Assembly: GCA_940337035.1 (NCBI GenBank)
Contig: OW679203.1
Span: 74,105,061-74,169,060, forward strand
Direction of reading: 5' to 3'
From: Agriotes lineatus
Taxonomy: Eukaryota > Arthropoda > Insecta > Coleoptera > Elateridae
DNA: 64,000 bases
Part shown: piece by piece, positions 1 through 10,655 of the stretch
How the letters are laid out: every line of letters starts with the position of its first letter
Position numbering within the stretch: position 1 is the stretch's first letter
Program-made: the position numbers and the translations under genes
Notes under the pieces: generated by a model
Database searches by the model: none
Told to the model about the DNA's origin: nothing
The model's input: only the letters and a program-made list of their open reading frames with translations

Positions 1-261
1 CACTTATAGAACTAAAATTACTGTAATAACAAGCAATTCACTTAATTCCCTTGGGGAGTAGGTACTTACTTCCCTAATGTCATGACAACCAGTAAACAAA
101 CAGTAAAATCAGCTTACCTGCAATGGATATGTCAAAGTAAGTGTAACTTACTAGATGGGCATGGAGAAAACAATATTATTGGTATGGAGTTAGAAAGTGG
201 TATTCATGTAGAATCGCAGTTCGTTGGTGCTTAGGAGAGCTTCGAAAATAATTCAATAGGA

Positions 262-2075
262 ATGACTGAAAACATTTACCAGGAGGATGAACCATTTCAG
301 GATTCTGGTTCTGAATACGTTCCATCTGAGGGTGATTCTAAAGAAGAAGGAAAAAATAAGTCAATAGTTGAAACTTCTGATGAAGACCGTTATCAGCAAC
401 TAGTAGATGAAGATCACGGACCTGTTGATGGAAGAAAAAGATCAAGGAAAAGCAAAGGGCAGGGGGATCCTGCTAATTGGAAGCGAGCCAAAAATTCTAG
501 TGCCCGACTAAAGGGCGATGCTTACATTGGATTCAAGAAAGATGCATCAGGTAAATACAAACAAAAACTCGAAAAAGAAAAACGTAAACTCGGGCAGAGA
601 TGTGAGGGTCACCCAAGAACTGCTTCAAGAGGTCCAAGACAAAAATTTGAATGCACAACCATATCCGAGGAAAAACGGAAATCAATTTTTAATCACTTTT
701 GGTCATTGAATTCATGGGAAGCTAAAAAAGTTTTTGTATTAATTCTTGTGTCATACACCCAAACAAAATGTCGACGTAAATCAACTTTACCTGAAGAATC
801 ACGTAAGCATATAGGTTTCCAATATCATCTTAATGCGGTGGCTGAAATGAAAAGCCTAAGCGACTAGTTTGCAAAAAAATGTTTTTGTCAACTTTAGCAA
901 TTAAAGAGAAAACTGTTAGGCTTTGGAGGCTTGAGCATGGTACCCCTAGTACAAAAGATCAGACTAAAGAAGTACCACCTCCAATGCAAGAATGTTCAAA
1001 GAATGTTCGTGAGTATTTAGACAGTTTACCAAGGGTTGAGTCGCATTATTGTCGAGCCTCGTCTAGAAAACCTTATTTGGAACCAATATGGACCAGTTAC
1101 AGACATCTTTATCGGGAGTTTCTTCAAAACTGTGGAGCCAACCGTAAACGATCATCTTCTTGGAGAACATTTTTAAAAACATGTAGGTCTATGAACTTGG
1201 AAATTTATAAACCTAAAAAGTACCAGTGTAATTCTTGTTTAATGTACAAAAATGGAACTTTTGAAACGTCTATTTACGAAAAACACATCAAGAGAAAAGA
1301 TGAAGCTCGTAAAGAAAAAATTAAAGACAAGGAAAGTGCAGTTGAAGAAAATATATGCGTATACACTGTTGATCTTCAAGCTGTCTTGGTGTGTCCACGC
1401 TTAATGGCATCGGCTATTTATTACAAGACGAAATTAAAAGTGCACAATCTTACCTTCTATAATATGAAGAATAAATATGTTACTTGCTACCTATGGCACA
1501 AATCCAGTGGGGGTTTAGAAAGCGATGTATTTACTTCTATTATGGTAAAGTTTCTCAAAAATGAAATACAAACGCACCTGCCTTCCCGTGTCATTTTATG
1601 GAGTGATGGATGCTGTTACCAAAACAGAAATACTAAGTTATCTAATGGTTTTCTTGAATTGGCTATTGCAGAGAATGTTATTATTGAACGAAAGTATTTA
1701 GAAGTCGGCCACACACAAATGGAGGTAGACTCCATTCACAGTGCTATAGAGAGGAAACTAGGTAGAGGTCGGGAAATGTGTGTCCCTGCTGTCTACGTTC
1801 ACATTATAAAGTCGGCCAGACAGAAACCCTTCCCTTATAAAGTGGTACAACTCACATACCGAGATTTTTATAAGTATGATGGAGGAATCTATACTAGTAT
1901 ACGGCCGGGAATTAATAAAGGTGATCCATGTGTTACAGACATTTGTGCTTTACAACACAAACCTGAGGGTATTATAAATTACAAATTGAATTTCAATGAA
2001 ACGTGGAAAGAAATTCCCAGGCGGCCAACAAGAAACTCATCAAAGCCTGCACCACCTGATAGACAGTCCAGGTAG
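262..2075 (+). pseudogene. DUF7869-type (transposase-like) gene split by a frameshift
   Basis: Two adjoining reading frames form one gene. The first (262-867, 201 aa) starts at the first ATG after an in-frame stop at 232 and begins with an acidic, Ser-rich stretch containing SEYVPS, typical of this multicopy insect family. The second (879-2075, 398 aa) is in another frame. Reading it back across its nominal ATG gives an in-frame run (LVCKK then MFLSTL) that extends upstream of the first frame's stop, so one base appears to be missing near 846-856. In the second part, C117/C120 form a CxxC. Three acidic positions are spaced like a DDE-type core: D165 (VYTVDLQ), D243 (WSDGCCYQNRN) and D284 (GHTQMEVDS). 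The family is widespread and uncharacterised; a transposase role is my inference. An intron at the junction is possible, but no convincing GT-AG pair was seen. Confidence 0.6.
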
Positions 2076-2390
2076 CATGCACCATGTCCCATTGAGTTGA
2101 CCAAATTTCACCACCTCCAAGATTTGAAATCTCTAATTTCAGATGACTACCACGAATTTTACAATAAGCTTAATCATAACTGTAGATCTGAAGAGTGCAC
2201 CCATATTGGTGCCATAGGTAAGCCTAAACAACGTTTATCTGCCATAGGGAATCAATCTGGAGACAGTGATAAATAAGGGATAAAGAACTCTGTTTCCTAT
2301 CACATAAAAACTTCATTAGGTTAGATTTTATTTTTGTTTCTGTTTCGGGTTGTTTTTTCTGAGTTGTTCTCAATGTCTATTATAATTTTT

Positions 2391-2784
2391 AAGTTTAAGT
2401 TCCTTTAAGTTTTTCGCAATAATTTTAAGCCTTCAAGTCAAGTTTATGTTCCTATAAGTTGCGCTCACTCATATTACAATGTTTCAGCAATATGTCGTAT
2501 GTGAAATAACTAACCAATTTTGAGTTGTAAAATGTCTTATGTGATTTTTTTTTTGAAAAAAAATCAAATAAATTGTGTCACATTTTTGTGATATCAAACT
2601 AAACCTAATACATACATTTTTAAAAAATTTTTGAATCATTGGTATCAATATTGCCTCTACATTGCGGTTTTCTCCCTCTCCTGAACATTCAATATTTTTG
2701 ACATAGGTCCTATTGCAGTATCAACGACGATATTATATATGATCATATATATCACTGCAATAAGAGAAAAATCCTCTTTCCCCC
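2391..2784 (+). repeat. Left ~390-bp direct repeat flanking a LINE
   Basis: This block recurs almost unchanged at 4783-5174, on the other side of the LINE. Differences are mainly in homopolymer lengths. It contains an AATAAA near 2566 and an AT palindrome, atatatgatcatatat, near 2735. It ends in a C run (2780-2790) where the second copy has only four Cs. Confidence 0.85.
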
Positions 2785-4782
2785 CCCCCCTTAAGGAAAG
2801 GATCAAAAAGCACCAAATGGTGGAATGAAGAAATAAAGGACGCAGTTAAACAAAAAAAAACAGCATGGAAAAGATATCAAAAATCAAAACAAAACGAGGA
2901 CAAAATAACATACGATAGGTTAAACAAAAAAACGAAAGAAATGGTTAAAATATCAAAACAGACAGCATGGGAAGATTTCGGGAGAGAACTTAACGAAGGA
3001 TTCAAAAACAATAATAGAATTTTCTGGAACAAAATCAAACAACTTAGGGGTAAAGGTAAAAAGGAATTAAGCGGAATAAAAGACGCAAACAATATCCTAC
3101 TAACAAAGACGGATGAAATTACAGAAAGATGGAGAAAGTTCTTTTCCAAAAAGTTCGACACCGATGACAAACACGAAAATGTAAATAAAGAAAGGAGAGA
3201 AGCCGAAATACCAGAAGAAGAGTCAGAACAACATAGCATAAGCAAAAAAGAAGTATTAGATGCAGTAACAAAAATTAAAATAGGAAAAGCTTGCGGAGAG
3301 GATAAAATAGAGCCAGAGATGGTCAAGTATCTGGGAGACACTGGATTGGATTGGATATGGGGGATATTCATGGAGGCATATAAGACAAACAAAATTCCGG
3401 AGGACTGGGATAATAATTTAATACTTCCCATACACAAAAAGGGAGAAAAAGCAAACTGCGAGAACTATCGAGCAATTTGTTTATCATCAGTAATATACAA
3501 AACATATACAAGAATAATAGAACAAAAAATCAGAGCCTCCATCAAAAACAAACTAGCAGAGGAACAAGCAGCCTTTAGACCGGGCAGGCAAACTAACGAT
3601 AACATTTATATTCTAAGGAATGTAATAGAGAAAAAGATGCAAACGGGGAAGGAACTATTCATCGCCTTCATAGATCTCCAAGCAGCATTCGACACCATAC
3701 AGAGACCAATTATAGAAGACTGCCTGGACAAAATACAAACGCCCAGAAAATTAATAAATCTGGTCAACTCTGTGTATGAAAATGCCAAAGCACAAATTCA
3801 AATAAACGGCAACCGATCTAGGGAACTCAAACTTAAAATAGGAATCAAGCAGGGGGACAGCTTGAGCCCCCTCCTATTCATAATTGTCATGGATAGAATT
3901 CTAAAGAATGCTAGGAATAAAAGCAAAGGTTTGGAAACTACAATAGGATATAACAACTTGAGGCCAGTGCAAGTGGATGTGTTGTTATACGCGGATGATA
4001 TACTGTTAGTAGCGGATAGTAAAAAGAAAATGCAGAAACTAATTAATATATGGATAGAAGAAATTGAAAACCTTAATATGAAAGTAAATATAAAGAAAAG
4101 CAAAATAATGATACTTAACAAAGCGAATACAAACGAACCTTATAACTTCAACTACAAAGGAAGAATTTTTGACGAAGTAACAACTATGGATTACCTAGGA
4201 AGCACATTCACCGATGATGGTAAAATCGACCTAGAAATAACCAACAAAATCAGAAAAACCAACATAGCATACTACTCATTAAACAAAACTATATTTGGAA
4301 AAAAAGAGATAAACAATGGAAATAAATTGAAAATCTACAATACCATCATATCCCCAATATTGACATACTCCAGTGAAACTTGGACTATCCATAGTAAGCA
4401 TAAACCCAAACTGACTGCCACTGAAATGAGAGTACTGAGAAAAATTGCAAATGTATCTAAAAGAGACCACATAAGAAATGAAGACATAAGAGAAATGCTA
4501 CAGCAGGAATCAATTTGCACGAAAATAGAAAATAAGCAGTTGCCGAATGAAAGAATAGCTAGGAAAGTAATGGATGCCAAAAATAACAGAAAAAGAAAGA
4601 GAGGAAGACCCAGACAAACATGGCTAGAACAAATTATCAACATAGGAAATAACAGGGGCAAAACGCTAAACGAAATGAAAGAGGACGCCAGAGACCGGAA
4701 AAACTGGAAACTATGGATAAGAAACAAACCAAAGAACCACCCGACACCCGTTTAGGGTATAAGGGCTATGCAGAAGAAGAAA
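2785..4782 (+). mobile_element. 5'-truncated non-LTR retrotransposon (RTE-like)
   Basis: The inserted segment lies between the two ~390-bp direct repeats. It starts next to a poly-C run and ends in an A-rich tail (gcagaagaagaaaaa) immediately before the second repeat. The 5' part, including the endonuclease domain, is missing. The remainder is one open frame. The orientation, 5' truncation and A-rich 3' end fit target-primed reverse transcription. Confidence 0.8.
2791..4755 (+). CDS. Reverse transcriptase of non-LTR retrotransposon, N-terminally truncated
   Basis: The frame is open from 2764, in flanking DNA, to the stop at 4755. The first LINE-derived residues precede WWNEEIKDAV, the usual linker between endonuclease and RT; the first ATG is at 2941. 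RT blocks in order: GEDKIEPEMVKY; IPEDWDNNLILPIHKKG; NYRAICLSS; AFRPGRQTNDNI; FIDLQAAFD (first catalytic Asp, ~3670-3695); GIKQGDSLSPLLF; and LLYADDILL (catalytic YADD at 3988-3999). The C-terminal KRKRGRPRQTWLEQI is common in RTE/endonuclease-RT elements. No internal stop or frameshift remains, so the insertion is probably not old. Without endonuclease it cannot move autonomously. Confidence 0.85.
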   Translation, partial: LRKGSKSTKWWNEEIKDAVKQKKTAWKRYQKSKQNEDKITYDRLNKKTKEMVKISKQTAWEDFGRELNEGFKNNNRIFWNKIKQLRGKGKKELSGIKDANNILLTKTDEITERWRKFFSKKFDTDDKHENVNKERREAEIPEEESEQHSISKKEVLDAVTKIKIGKACGEDKIEPEMVKYLGDTGLDWIWGIFMEAYKTNKIPEDWDNNLILPIHKKGEKANCENYRAICLSSVIYKTYTRIIEQKIRASIKNKLAEEQAAFRPGRQTNDNIYILRNVIEKKMQTGKELFIAFIDLQAAFDTIQRPIIEDCLDKIQTPRKLINLVNSVYENAKAQIQINGNRSRELKLKIGIKQGDSLSPLLFIIVMDRILKNARNKSKGLETTIGYNNLRPVQVDVLLYADDILLVADSKKKMQKLINIWIEEIENLNMKVNIKKSKIMILNKANTNEPYNFNYKGRIFDEVTTMDYLGSTFTDDGKIDLEITNKIRKTNIAYYSLNKTIFGKKEINNGNKLKIYNTIISPILTYSSETWTIHSKHKPKLTATEMRVLRKIANVSKRDHIRNEDIREMLQQESICTKIENKQLPNERIARKVMDAKNNRKRKRGRPRQTWLEQIINIGNNRGKTLNEMKEDARDRKNWKLWIRNKPKNHPTPV

Positions 4783-5174
4783 AAGTTTAAGTTCCTTTAA
4801 GTTTTTCGCAATAATTTTAAGCCTTCAAGTCAAGTTTATGTTCCTATAAGTTGCGCTCACTCATATTACAATGTTTCAGCAATATGTCGTATGTGAAATA
4901 ACTAACCAATTTTGAGTTGTAAAATGTCTTATGTGATTTTTTTTTGAAAAAAAATCAAATAAATTGTGTCACATTTTTGTGATATCAAACTAAACCTAAT
5001 ACATACATTTTTAAAAAAATTTTGAATCATTGGTATCAATATTGCCTCTACATTGCGGTTTTCTCCCTCTCCTGAACATTCAATATTTTTGACATAGGTC
5101 CTATTGCAGTATCAACGACGATATTATATATGATCATATATATCACTGCAATAAGAGAAAAATCCTCTTTCCCC
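4783..5174 (+). repeat. Right ~390-bp direct repeat flanking a LINE
   Basis: Second copy of 2391-2784. It begins at the end of the LINE A-tail and runs through the same AT palindrome to cctctttcccc, then continues without a break into the unique target sequence tgatgctataacc. It is therefore the original right flank, and the LINE lies exactly between the copies. Confidence 0.85.
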
Positions 5175-5500
5175 TGATGCTATAACCAACTGTGAGTTAC
5201 AACTTTATGGTATAACTCGAAATACTAAAGTTTTTTTGAAAAACTGGCAACGCCATCACATTTTCATGAAAGAAGTGCCTCAAGAACGTAGAAATTGCTT
5301 TTTACTATTTTTATAAATAAGCCAGATATAGCCACAAAACGAAAAGTCGAAAAATCGAACTTATGTTTGTAACTCGAAAACAAAAAAAAAACATAGTTTT
5401 AGTCTGCACCGTTAAGCTTTTATGGAAAAAAAGAAAATGGGGAGTTCATTTTCCATATCTTCTATAGTTATCGTGATTTCCTATGAAAACATCGAAATTT
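5155..5500 (+). repeat. Dispersed repeat, copy 1
   Basis: A diverged second copy lies at 8005-8395. Both open with aaaaatcctctt and share tcgaaaaat.gaactt.tgttt, the stretch ccatatct.ctatagttatcg, and the ending catcgaaattt followed by ccaccctgtac. There is no coding potential. The ACAGGGTG-type end, seen as ccaccctgta, is typical of insect MITEs. Confidence 0.6.
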
Positions 5501-5770
5501 GTCCACCCTGTACGTATACATTTTTCTTGGGATACATAGAAAATTAATAGAAATTCAACGCAAAATTATTACGCAACTGAAATACAGGGTGTTCTAATAA
5601 AAAAGGTAAGTTTGCACACCCTATACGTATACATTTTAACATCGAAATTTGCCCACCCTGTACATTTATAAAATTTTCTTGGGATACATAGAAAATTAAT
5701 AGAAATTCAACGCAAAATTCTTACGTTACTTAAATATAGGGTGTTCTATATAAAGAAAGTAAGTTTGATA
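5489..5770 (+). repeat. Two tandem ~130-bp units
   Basis: Two consecutive units (about 5490-5614 and 5640-5770) share catcgaaatttg, ccaccctgtac, cttgggatacatag, attcaacgcaaaatt and agggtgttcta in the same order. This is a local duplication of a MITE end with both ACAGGGTG and CACCCTGT motifs. Confidence 0.7.
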
Positions 5771-5774
5771 CGCA

Positions 5775-8004
5775 ACACATTCTTGAGCGCCCCTATATAA
5801 TCAACATTTAACTAATGTGCACCACCTTGGCACTTACACTTTCTATACAAACAAATTTCCTTTAACTCCCATACTTTTAGAAATATCTTCAACCCTAGTG
5901 TAGTTGCAGTACGTTGCATATGTTGTACGTTATGTATCAGGCGAGACTTATGACTTCATAGGCGGATAAGTAGATACATAGTACAAATAGAAAGCTAATG
6001 CAAATTTGCTCACCCGCTCCTAGAGTCCACACTGTTCGAGTCGACAACACATAAACGAAGCTCCTTTAAGAGTGGCCGGTGAAAATTGATTTTCTGAAAA
6101 GAATGGGGAGAATTTATAATGTGGCAGCCCAACCGCACATCTGCGATGATCGTAGGGATTATAAAATCATTTTGGGAAATCCCCTGAAACATACGGTGGC
6201 TCTCCATCATTGTCCCGTGCTTAGGGAGCGCCCAGCCGCCTGGTATAGTGCATAATATATGAATTATTTGAAGGAGTTCGATTTACGGAAAGAGGGGCGC
6301 AGTCGAGTCGCCTGATTGAAGTGGGGATAAATTAATTGTGATCTCGACTAAGCGGATATTTATCTGGTATATTAATACTGTTAATAATTGCATTACCATT
6401 GAGTAATCATCGCAATTATATAAAATTATGTATGTTTGATTTTTTTTTACATTTCAATTTGCATATGCCTGCAGGCATACAGAGTTACTCGTATTAAGGG
6501 TACATATTTAACTAATTTAATTAATATTATATTGATAGACTGTTTGTGAAATTGTTTGGCCAGTTCAAGTCACTTATATAAATAAATATCTATCTCTTTT
6601 GAGGTAATTGCTCACAGCAGAATCAACCGACTGTGTTTTTAGATTGTTAAACAAGAGAGAGGGAGAGAGAGAAAGACATACTAAATTATTTAAAATTTGT
6701 GCTAGGAAAATATCATAATTTTCGTATTGGATATTGAGAGTAAACATTAGTTCACTAGCATCAAGTACTGCCTTAAAGATTATTATTTGTTTTAGGTAGG
6801 CTAGTATACAAGGTGATTCATAAGTATAGTCATTAAATTTAAGTGTAGTTAGAGAACATTAGACAGAACAACTATACCTCAAAACTTAATAATAATTCCA
6901 CAAAAAACTTAAACATTTAATTGCTTAAACTGGTTGATGGTCACGGTAATGTATCTAACGGGTGAACAGAAAGTCTTTACGTCCTGGACGGCTATTGATT
7001 GTAAAGGGCATGTCTGTGCAATCTCAGACCACATAATTTATTATTTATTTGACTTAAGTCAATTCAATTCAATTGAAACTAAAACAAATTTAATTTCGAA
7101 TTAATTTTACAGTAACATTTTTACTAAGGAACAAAAAACATTAAGCATAGGATCGGCTCACTTTTCACAAGACCTTCAGATGCACCAGTATAAACTTCAA
7201 ATGTGCCAAGAACTGTTACCCCCAGATTATCTAAAGAGAGTTACATATTGCCAGTGGTTTCAGATAAATTTTAATATTGATGAAGTTTTGAATAAAACAT
7301 AAAGAAGGTACCTATTTTTTTCAAAATAGACAAAAATATTATTTTAAGCTTAGAATTACAAGTAGATGTAAAATTTAAAGTCGCAGTCACCTGCTCAGAA
7401 AAACAACTTTTACTGGTTTTTTCAATTTTCTTTCTTACCTCCCTGTGTATTACCAACTGATATATTTCAAAGTTAACTTAACAACGGACACGATAAAGGT
7501 GTCCTATCGAACTTGAGTTTCCCTCCCTTAGCAACCAGGATATTACGTAATCTAAAATTAGAGCTAACAAATCCAATTTTTGTGACAAGAACAGGTACCT
7601 CAACAAAATTTAATAACAAACGATGCAAACATTAATAACAATTCAAATCAGTTATAATTTTTTACAGATATGTTATAACAAATATTTCCAATTAACATTT
7701 TTGTGTATTTTGAAAAGTAAGGGTACTCGAACCTCCCCCGTATACGAAGGAAGATTCTTAAATTTTTTGCAAGTGCATTTTTAATTTGAGAAGATGCAGA
7801 TACATTTTTCAAGAATAAAATTTTCTGATCAATGAATAATGAAATAAGTTTCCGTAAATGTTCAAATGTATGACGGACGCTATAATATTATAAGCGACAA
7901 TCAAACGTGATTATTTCTGTAAATCAGACGGTAGTATTGTAAAAACGCAAAGACAGGTACTTTGTTGACAGAACCCTTCAACTAGAAAACGAAAAAATAT
8001 TAAA
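5775..8004. other. Gene-free AT-rich DNA
   Basis: No recognisable gene. A (GA)n tract lies at about 6652-6676. The segment 6808-6850 (acaaggtgattca, cattaaattt) is weakly mirrored at 8415-8455, so a ~1.6-kb MITE-like element could span 6808-8455; this is tentative. Short ORFs here look random. Confidence 0.5.
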
Positions 8005-8395
8005 AACTACTTGGGAATGGGAAAAATCCTCTTCTTCATAATGCTACAGCCATCTATCAGTTCCATATAAAAAATGCAACTTTATGATACAAATCGAATT
8101 TAGACACATTTTTGGGAAACTGACTACGCCACTGGATTTTTATCAAAAAAGTACCTAAAAAACGTAAAATTACTTTCTTCTATTTTCGTAAATAAACGAG
8201 ATAGAGTCACAAAACTAGTCGAAAAATTGAACTTTTGTTTATAACTCAAAAACAAAAGACGAAAGCCAATTTTAGTTTTCATCATTAAGCTTGTCTCGAA
8301 AAAAGCAAGCGAGGATTGGAGGTCTATTTTTCCATATCTCCTATAGTTATCGAAATTCCCTATAAAAACATCGAAATTTGCCCACCCTGTACTTC
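8005..8395 (+). repeat. Dispersed repeat, copy 2
   Basis: Diverged copy of 5155-5500 in the same orientation, with the same order of blocks and the same cccaccctgtac end. Neither copy encodes a protein. Confidence 0.6.
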
Positions 8396-9028
8396 TACTG
8401 AGGTCAGTATATACCCATTTAATTTAATGACCTCACTTTTCAATCAACCTGTATTAGTGCAATATGGATCAAGTATATAAAAATATTTTTCTATGTGGGT
8501 CCATAGAACTGATTAAGTAGAAACACAGAAAATGTAGCCATAATCATAATGCAACATTTTCAAATTCTAGTTGTAGTAGTCTTTCAACTGAATTTTATAG
8601 TAAAGATAATCAACAGTAACCTCCCAACCTATAAAATTTTGGTATTTTCTGTTAGAACGTTTTGCGGTGCAACATAAATCCCCAATGTGTACCACAAGAG
8701 ATTTTTGTGGGGAAAATTTACGAGATACATTTTCTTCAGAGCAAAATAGTTCAAATTAATTAAAACTAGTTTATATGCGAGATATTCAGCATGACTTTTT
8801 TCTGAATAAATGACAAAATCCAGTTGGTAAAGCACCTTTGATAATGTCAAAATTATTCGGAAGCGATTAAATTATCACATATTTTTAACCGCGATTAAAT
8901 TTTCACATTTGAATTTTTATTATTATTCAATTAACACAAACCATGGTAATTACAAATTATTATGGATATAATTGAAATAATTAGCGGTTTTGCTCAATTC
9001 GAATACAGGTGGTCACGTCGAATCGAAA

Positions 9029-9036
9029 TAGTATCA
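9029..9036 (+). repeat. Left TSD (TAGTATCA) of the palindromic element
   Basis: TAGTATCA precedes the first base of the inverted repeat and recurs at 17874-17881, after its last base. Counting one ambiguous G, the duplication could be read as 9 bp (TAGTATCAG). Confidence 0.75.
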
Positions 9037-9071
9037 GTAGAACAGGGCGAGAAACCCCCCACTCCTTTTAA

Positions 9072-9222
9072 TTGATTCGCGGATTCGCGGGTTAATTCGC
9101 GGATTTATTCGCGGATTTCGCGGTTTTATTCGCGGATTGACCTAATTAATTTCGCGGTTTGATCTAATTAATTTCGCGGTTTGATCTAATTAATTTCGCG
9201 GTTTGATCTAATTAATTTTCAC
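9072..9222. repeat. Terminal CGCGG-rich repeats, left end
   Basis: At least eight CGCGG motifs stand in AT-rich spacers. The inner part contains a ~22-bp unit (aattaatttcgcgg plus tttgatct) repeated three times in tandem. The mirror image is at 17688-17838. The position at the extreme ends suggests binding sites for whatever mobilises or replicates the element; this is inference. Confidence 0.75.
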
Positions 9223-9535
9223 ATGTGCTACTGAATAAATTACGCATTAGCTTCCGATTAAAATTACGCGTCGGCCATCTTGGATTTCTGGCGGGAATAT
9301 TTGAAATTTGAATTTTTACCGATTTTTTTTCTAAGTTCCATTATTTGAATTTTAAACTTCCCGGGCGTCGGCCATCTTGGTGCGCGCGCACTTCTCACGG
9401 CTGTCGTTTTCAATTTTGAATTTTCGCGAAAATATTTGAATTTGATTACGTCACGTCGAAGTCTTCTGTCTCTCTCTTCGCAACTGTTCTCTCTAGTTCG
9501 GATTTATTTAATTTAAAAAAAAGCTTCCTGAGATG

Positions 9536-9608
9536 TCCCATGGCTGGAATCGAACCAGCGACCACAGCATTACGAGTACGAAGCCTTAACCAACTGGGCT
9601 ATCGAAGC
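9536..9608 (-). other. tRNA-Thr(CGT)-like Pol III unit, left arm
   Basis: Mirror copy of the unit at 17302-17374. On the minus strand it has a box A match (tagcccagttgg), a loop with anticodon-like CGT, and a perfect B box (ggttcgattcc) in a 5-bp T-arm. The acceptor strands do not pair, so it is a tRNA-like sequence or tRNA pseudogene. Confidence 0.6.
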
Positions 9609-9893
9609 GATCGAGGTTAAAGGAATTAAACATAACCACTTACGTGCCACGAGCCCAGCTTTAAACAAACTATTTTTCAAAAATTTAGATTATAAGAATA
9701 GGGGATGTGTAGCTTATTGTGTTTAAAGGTTGATACATTTTTTAAAAAATTAGATTTGTAACAGCTTATTAATTATTTTATAATTTGTGCCTGCTATATG
9801 GCTGGATTAACGAGATCCTCATTCTCCCTACCTACTATAGGAAGTTTCCGTCTAAGTTCCCTATTTAAAACAGGCCGGTTCCTGTGTATTGTT

Positions 9894-10655
9894 TGGTTTT
9901 AAAGGTTTGAACATTGTACCACTTAGCTGTTCTGACATTATACTTCCATATACATATTATAAATAAATTTTAAATGTTATTTTCGACTGAGTTTTAGCTT
10001 CTTATAAATTACAACAGTGCCCTCGCCCATATAAAATAAGACATACGCATTAAATAAATGTTTTTATTGTATAAGAATGGTTGTCCCCCATAAATTTGAA
10101 TAAAAACAGACAATTTCGTTGAAAAAAATAGCTTTTCAATATCGTTTGCAAATAAGACAAGGGATACTTGTAAAAATATAAGTCAAACCATTTTTTCTTG
10201 TAAAAAATTTACGAAAAGACGTAAGTGTTGGCGACAAATGAAAATAAATTTGAATAAAAACACGCAAAAATTACGAAAAGACTTGGTTTTAAAGGTTTGA
10301 ACATTGTACCACTTAGCTGTTCTAACATTATACTTCCATATACATATTATAAATAAATTTTAAATGTTATTTTCGACTGAGTTTTAGCTTCTTATAAATT
10401 ACAACAGTGCCCTCGCCCATATAAAATAAGACATACGCATTAAATAAATGTTTTTATTGTATAAGAATGGTTGTCCCCCATAAATTTGAATAAAAACAGG
10501 CAATTTCGTTGAAAAAAAAATAGCTTTTCTTTATCGTTTGCAAATAAGACAAGGGATACTTGTAAAAATATAAGTCAAACCATTTTTTCTTGTAAAAAAT
10601 TTACGAAAAGACGTAAGTGTTGGCGACAAATGAAAATAATTTTGAATTAAAACGC
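9894..10655. repeat. 390-bp tandem duplication, left arm
   Basis: Unit 1 (9894-10283) and unit 2 (10284 to about 10655) both start tggttttaaaggtttgaac and run through the same sequence to the motif acgtaagtgttggcgacaaa. They differ at only a few bases. The same pair appears inverted at about 16255-17016, so the duplication predates formation of the palindrome or was copied between arms. Confidence 0.85.

Noticed and set aside
2877..4727. Minus-strand frames opposite the first LINE
   Set aside because: Shadows of the plus-strand RT ORF.
9536..9608. A functional tRNA-Thr gene
   Set aside because: Boxes A and B and the T-arm are good, but the two acceptor strands cannot pair; kept only as a tRNA-like unit.
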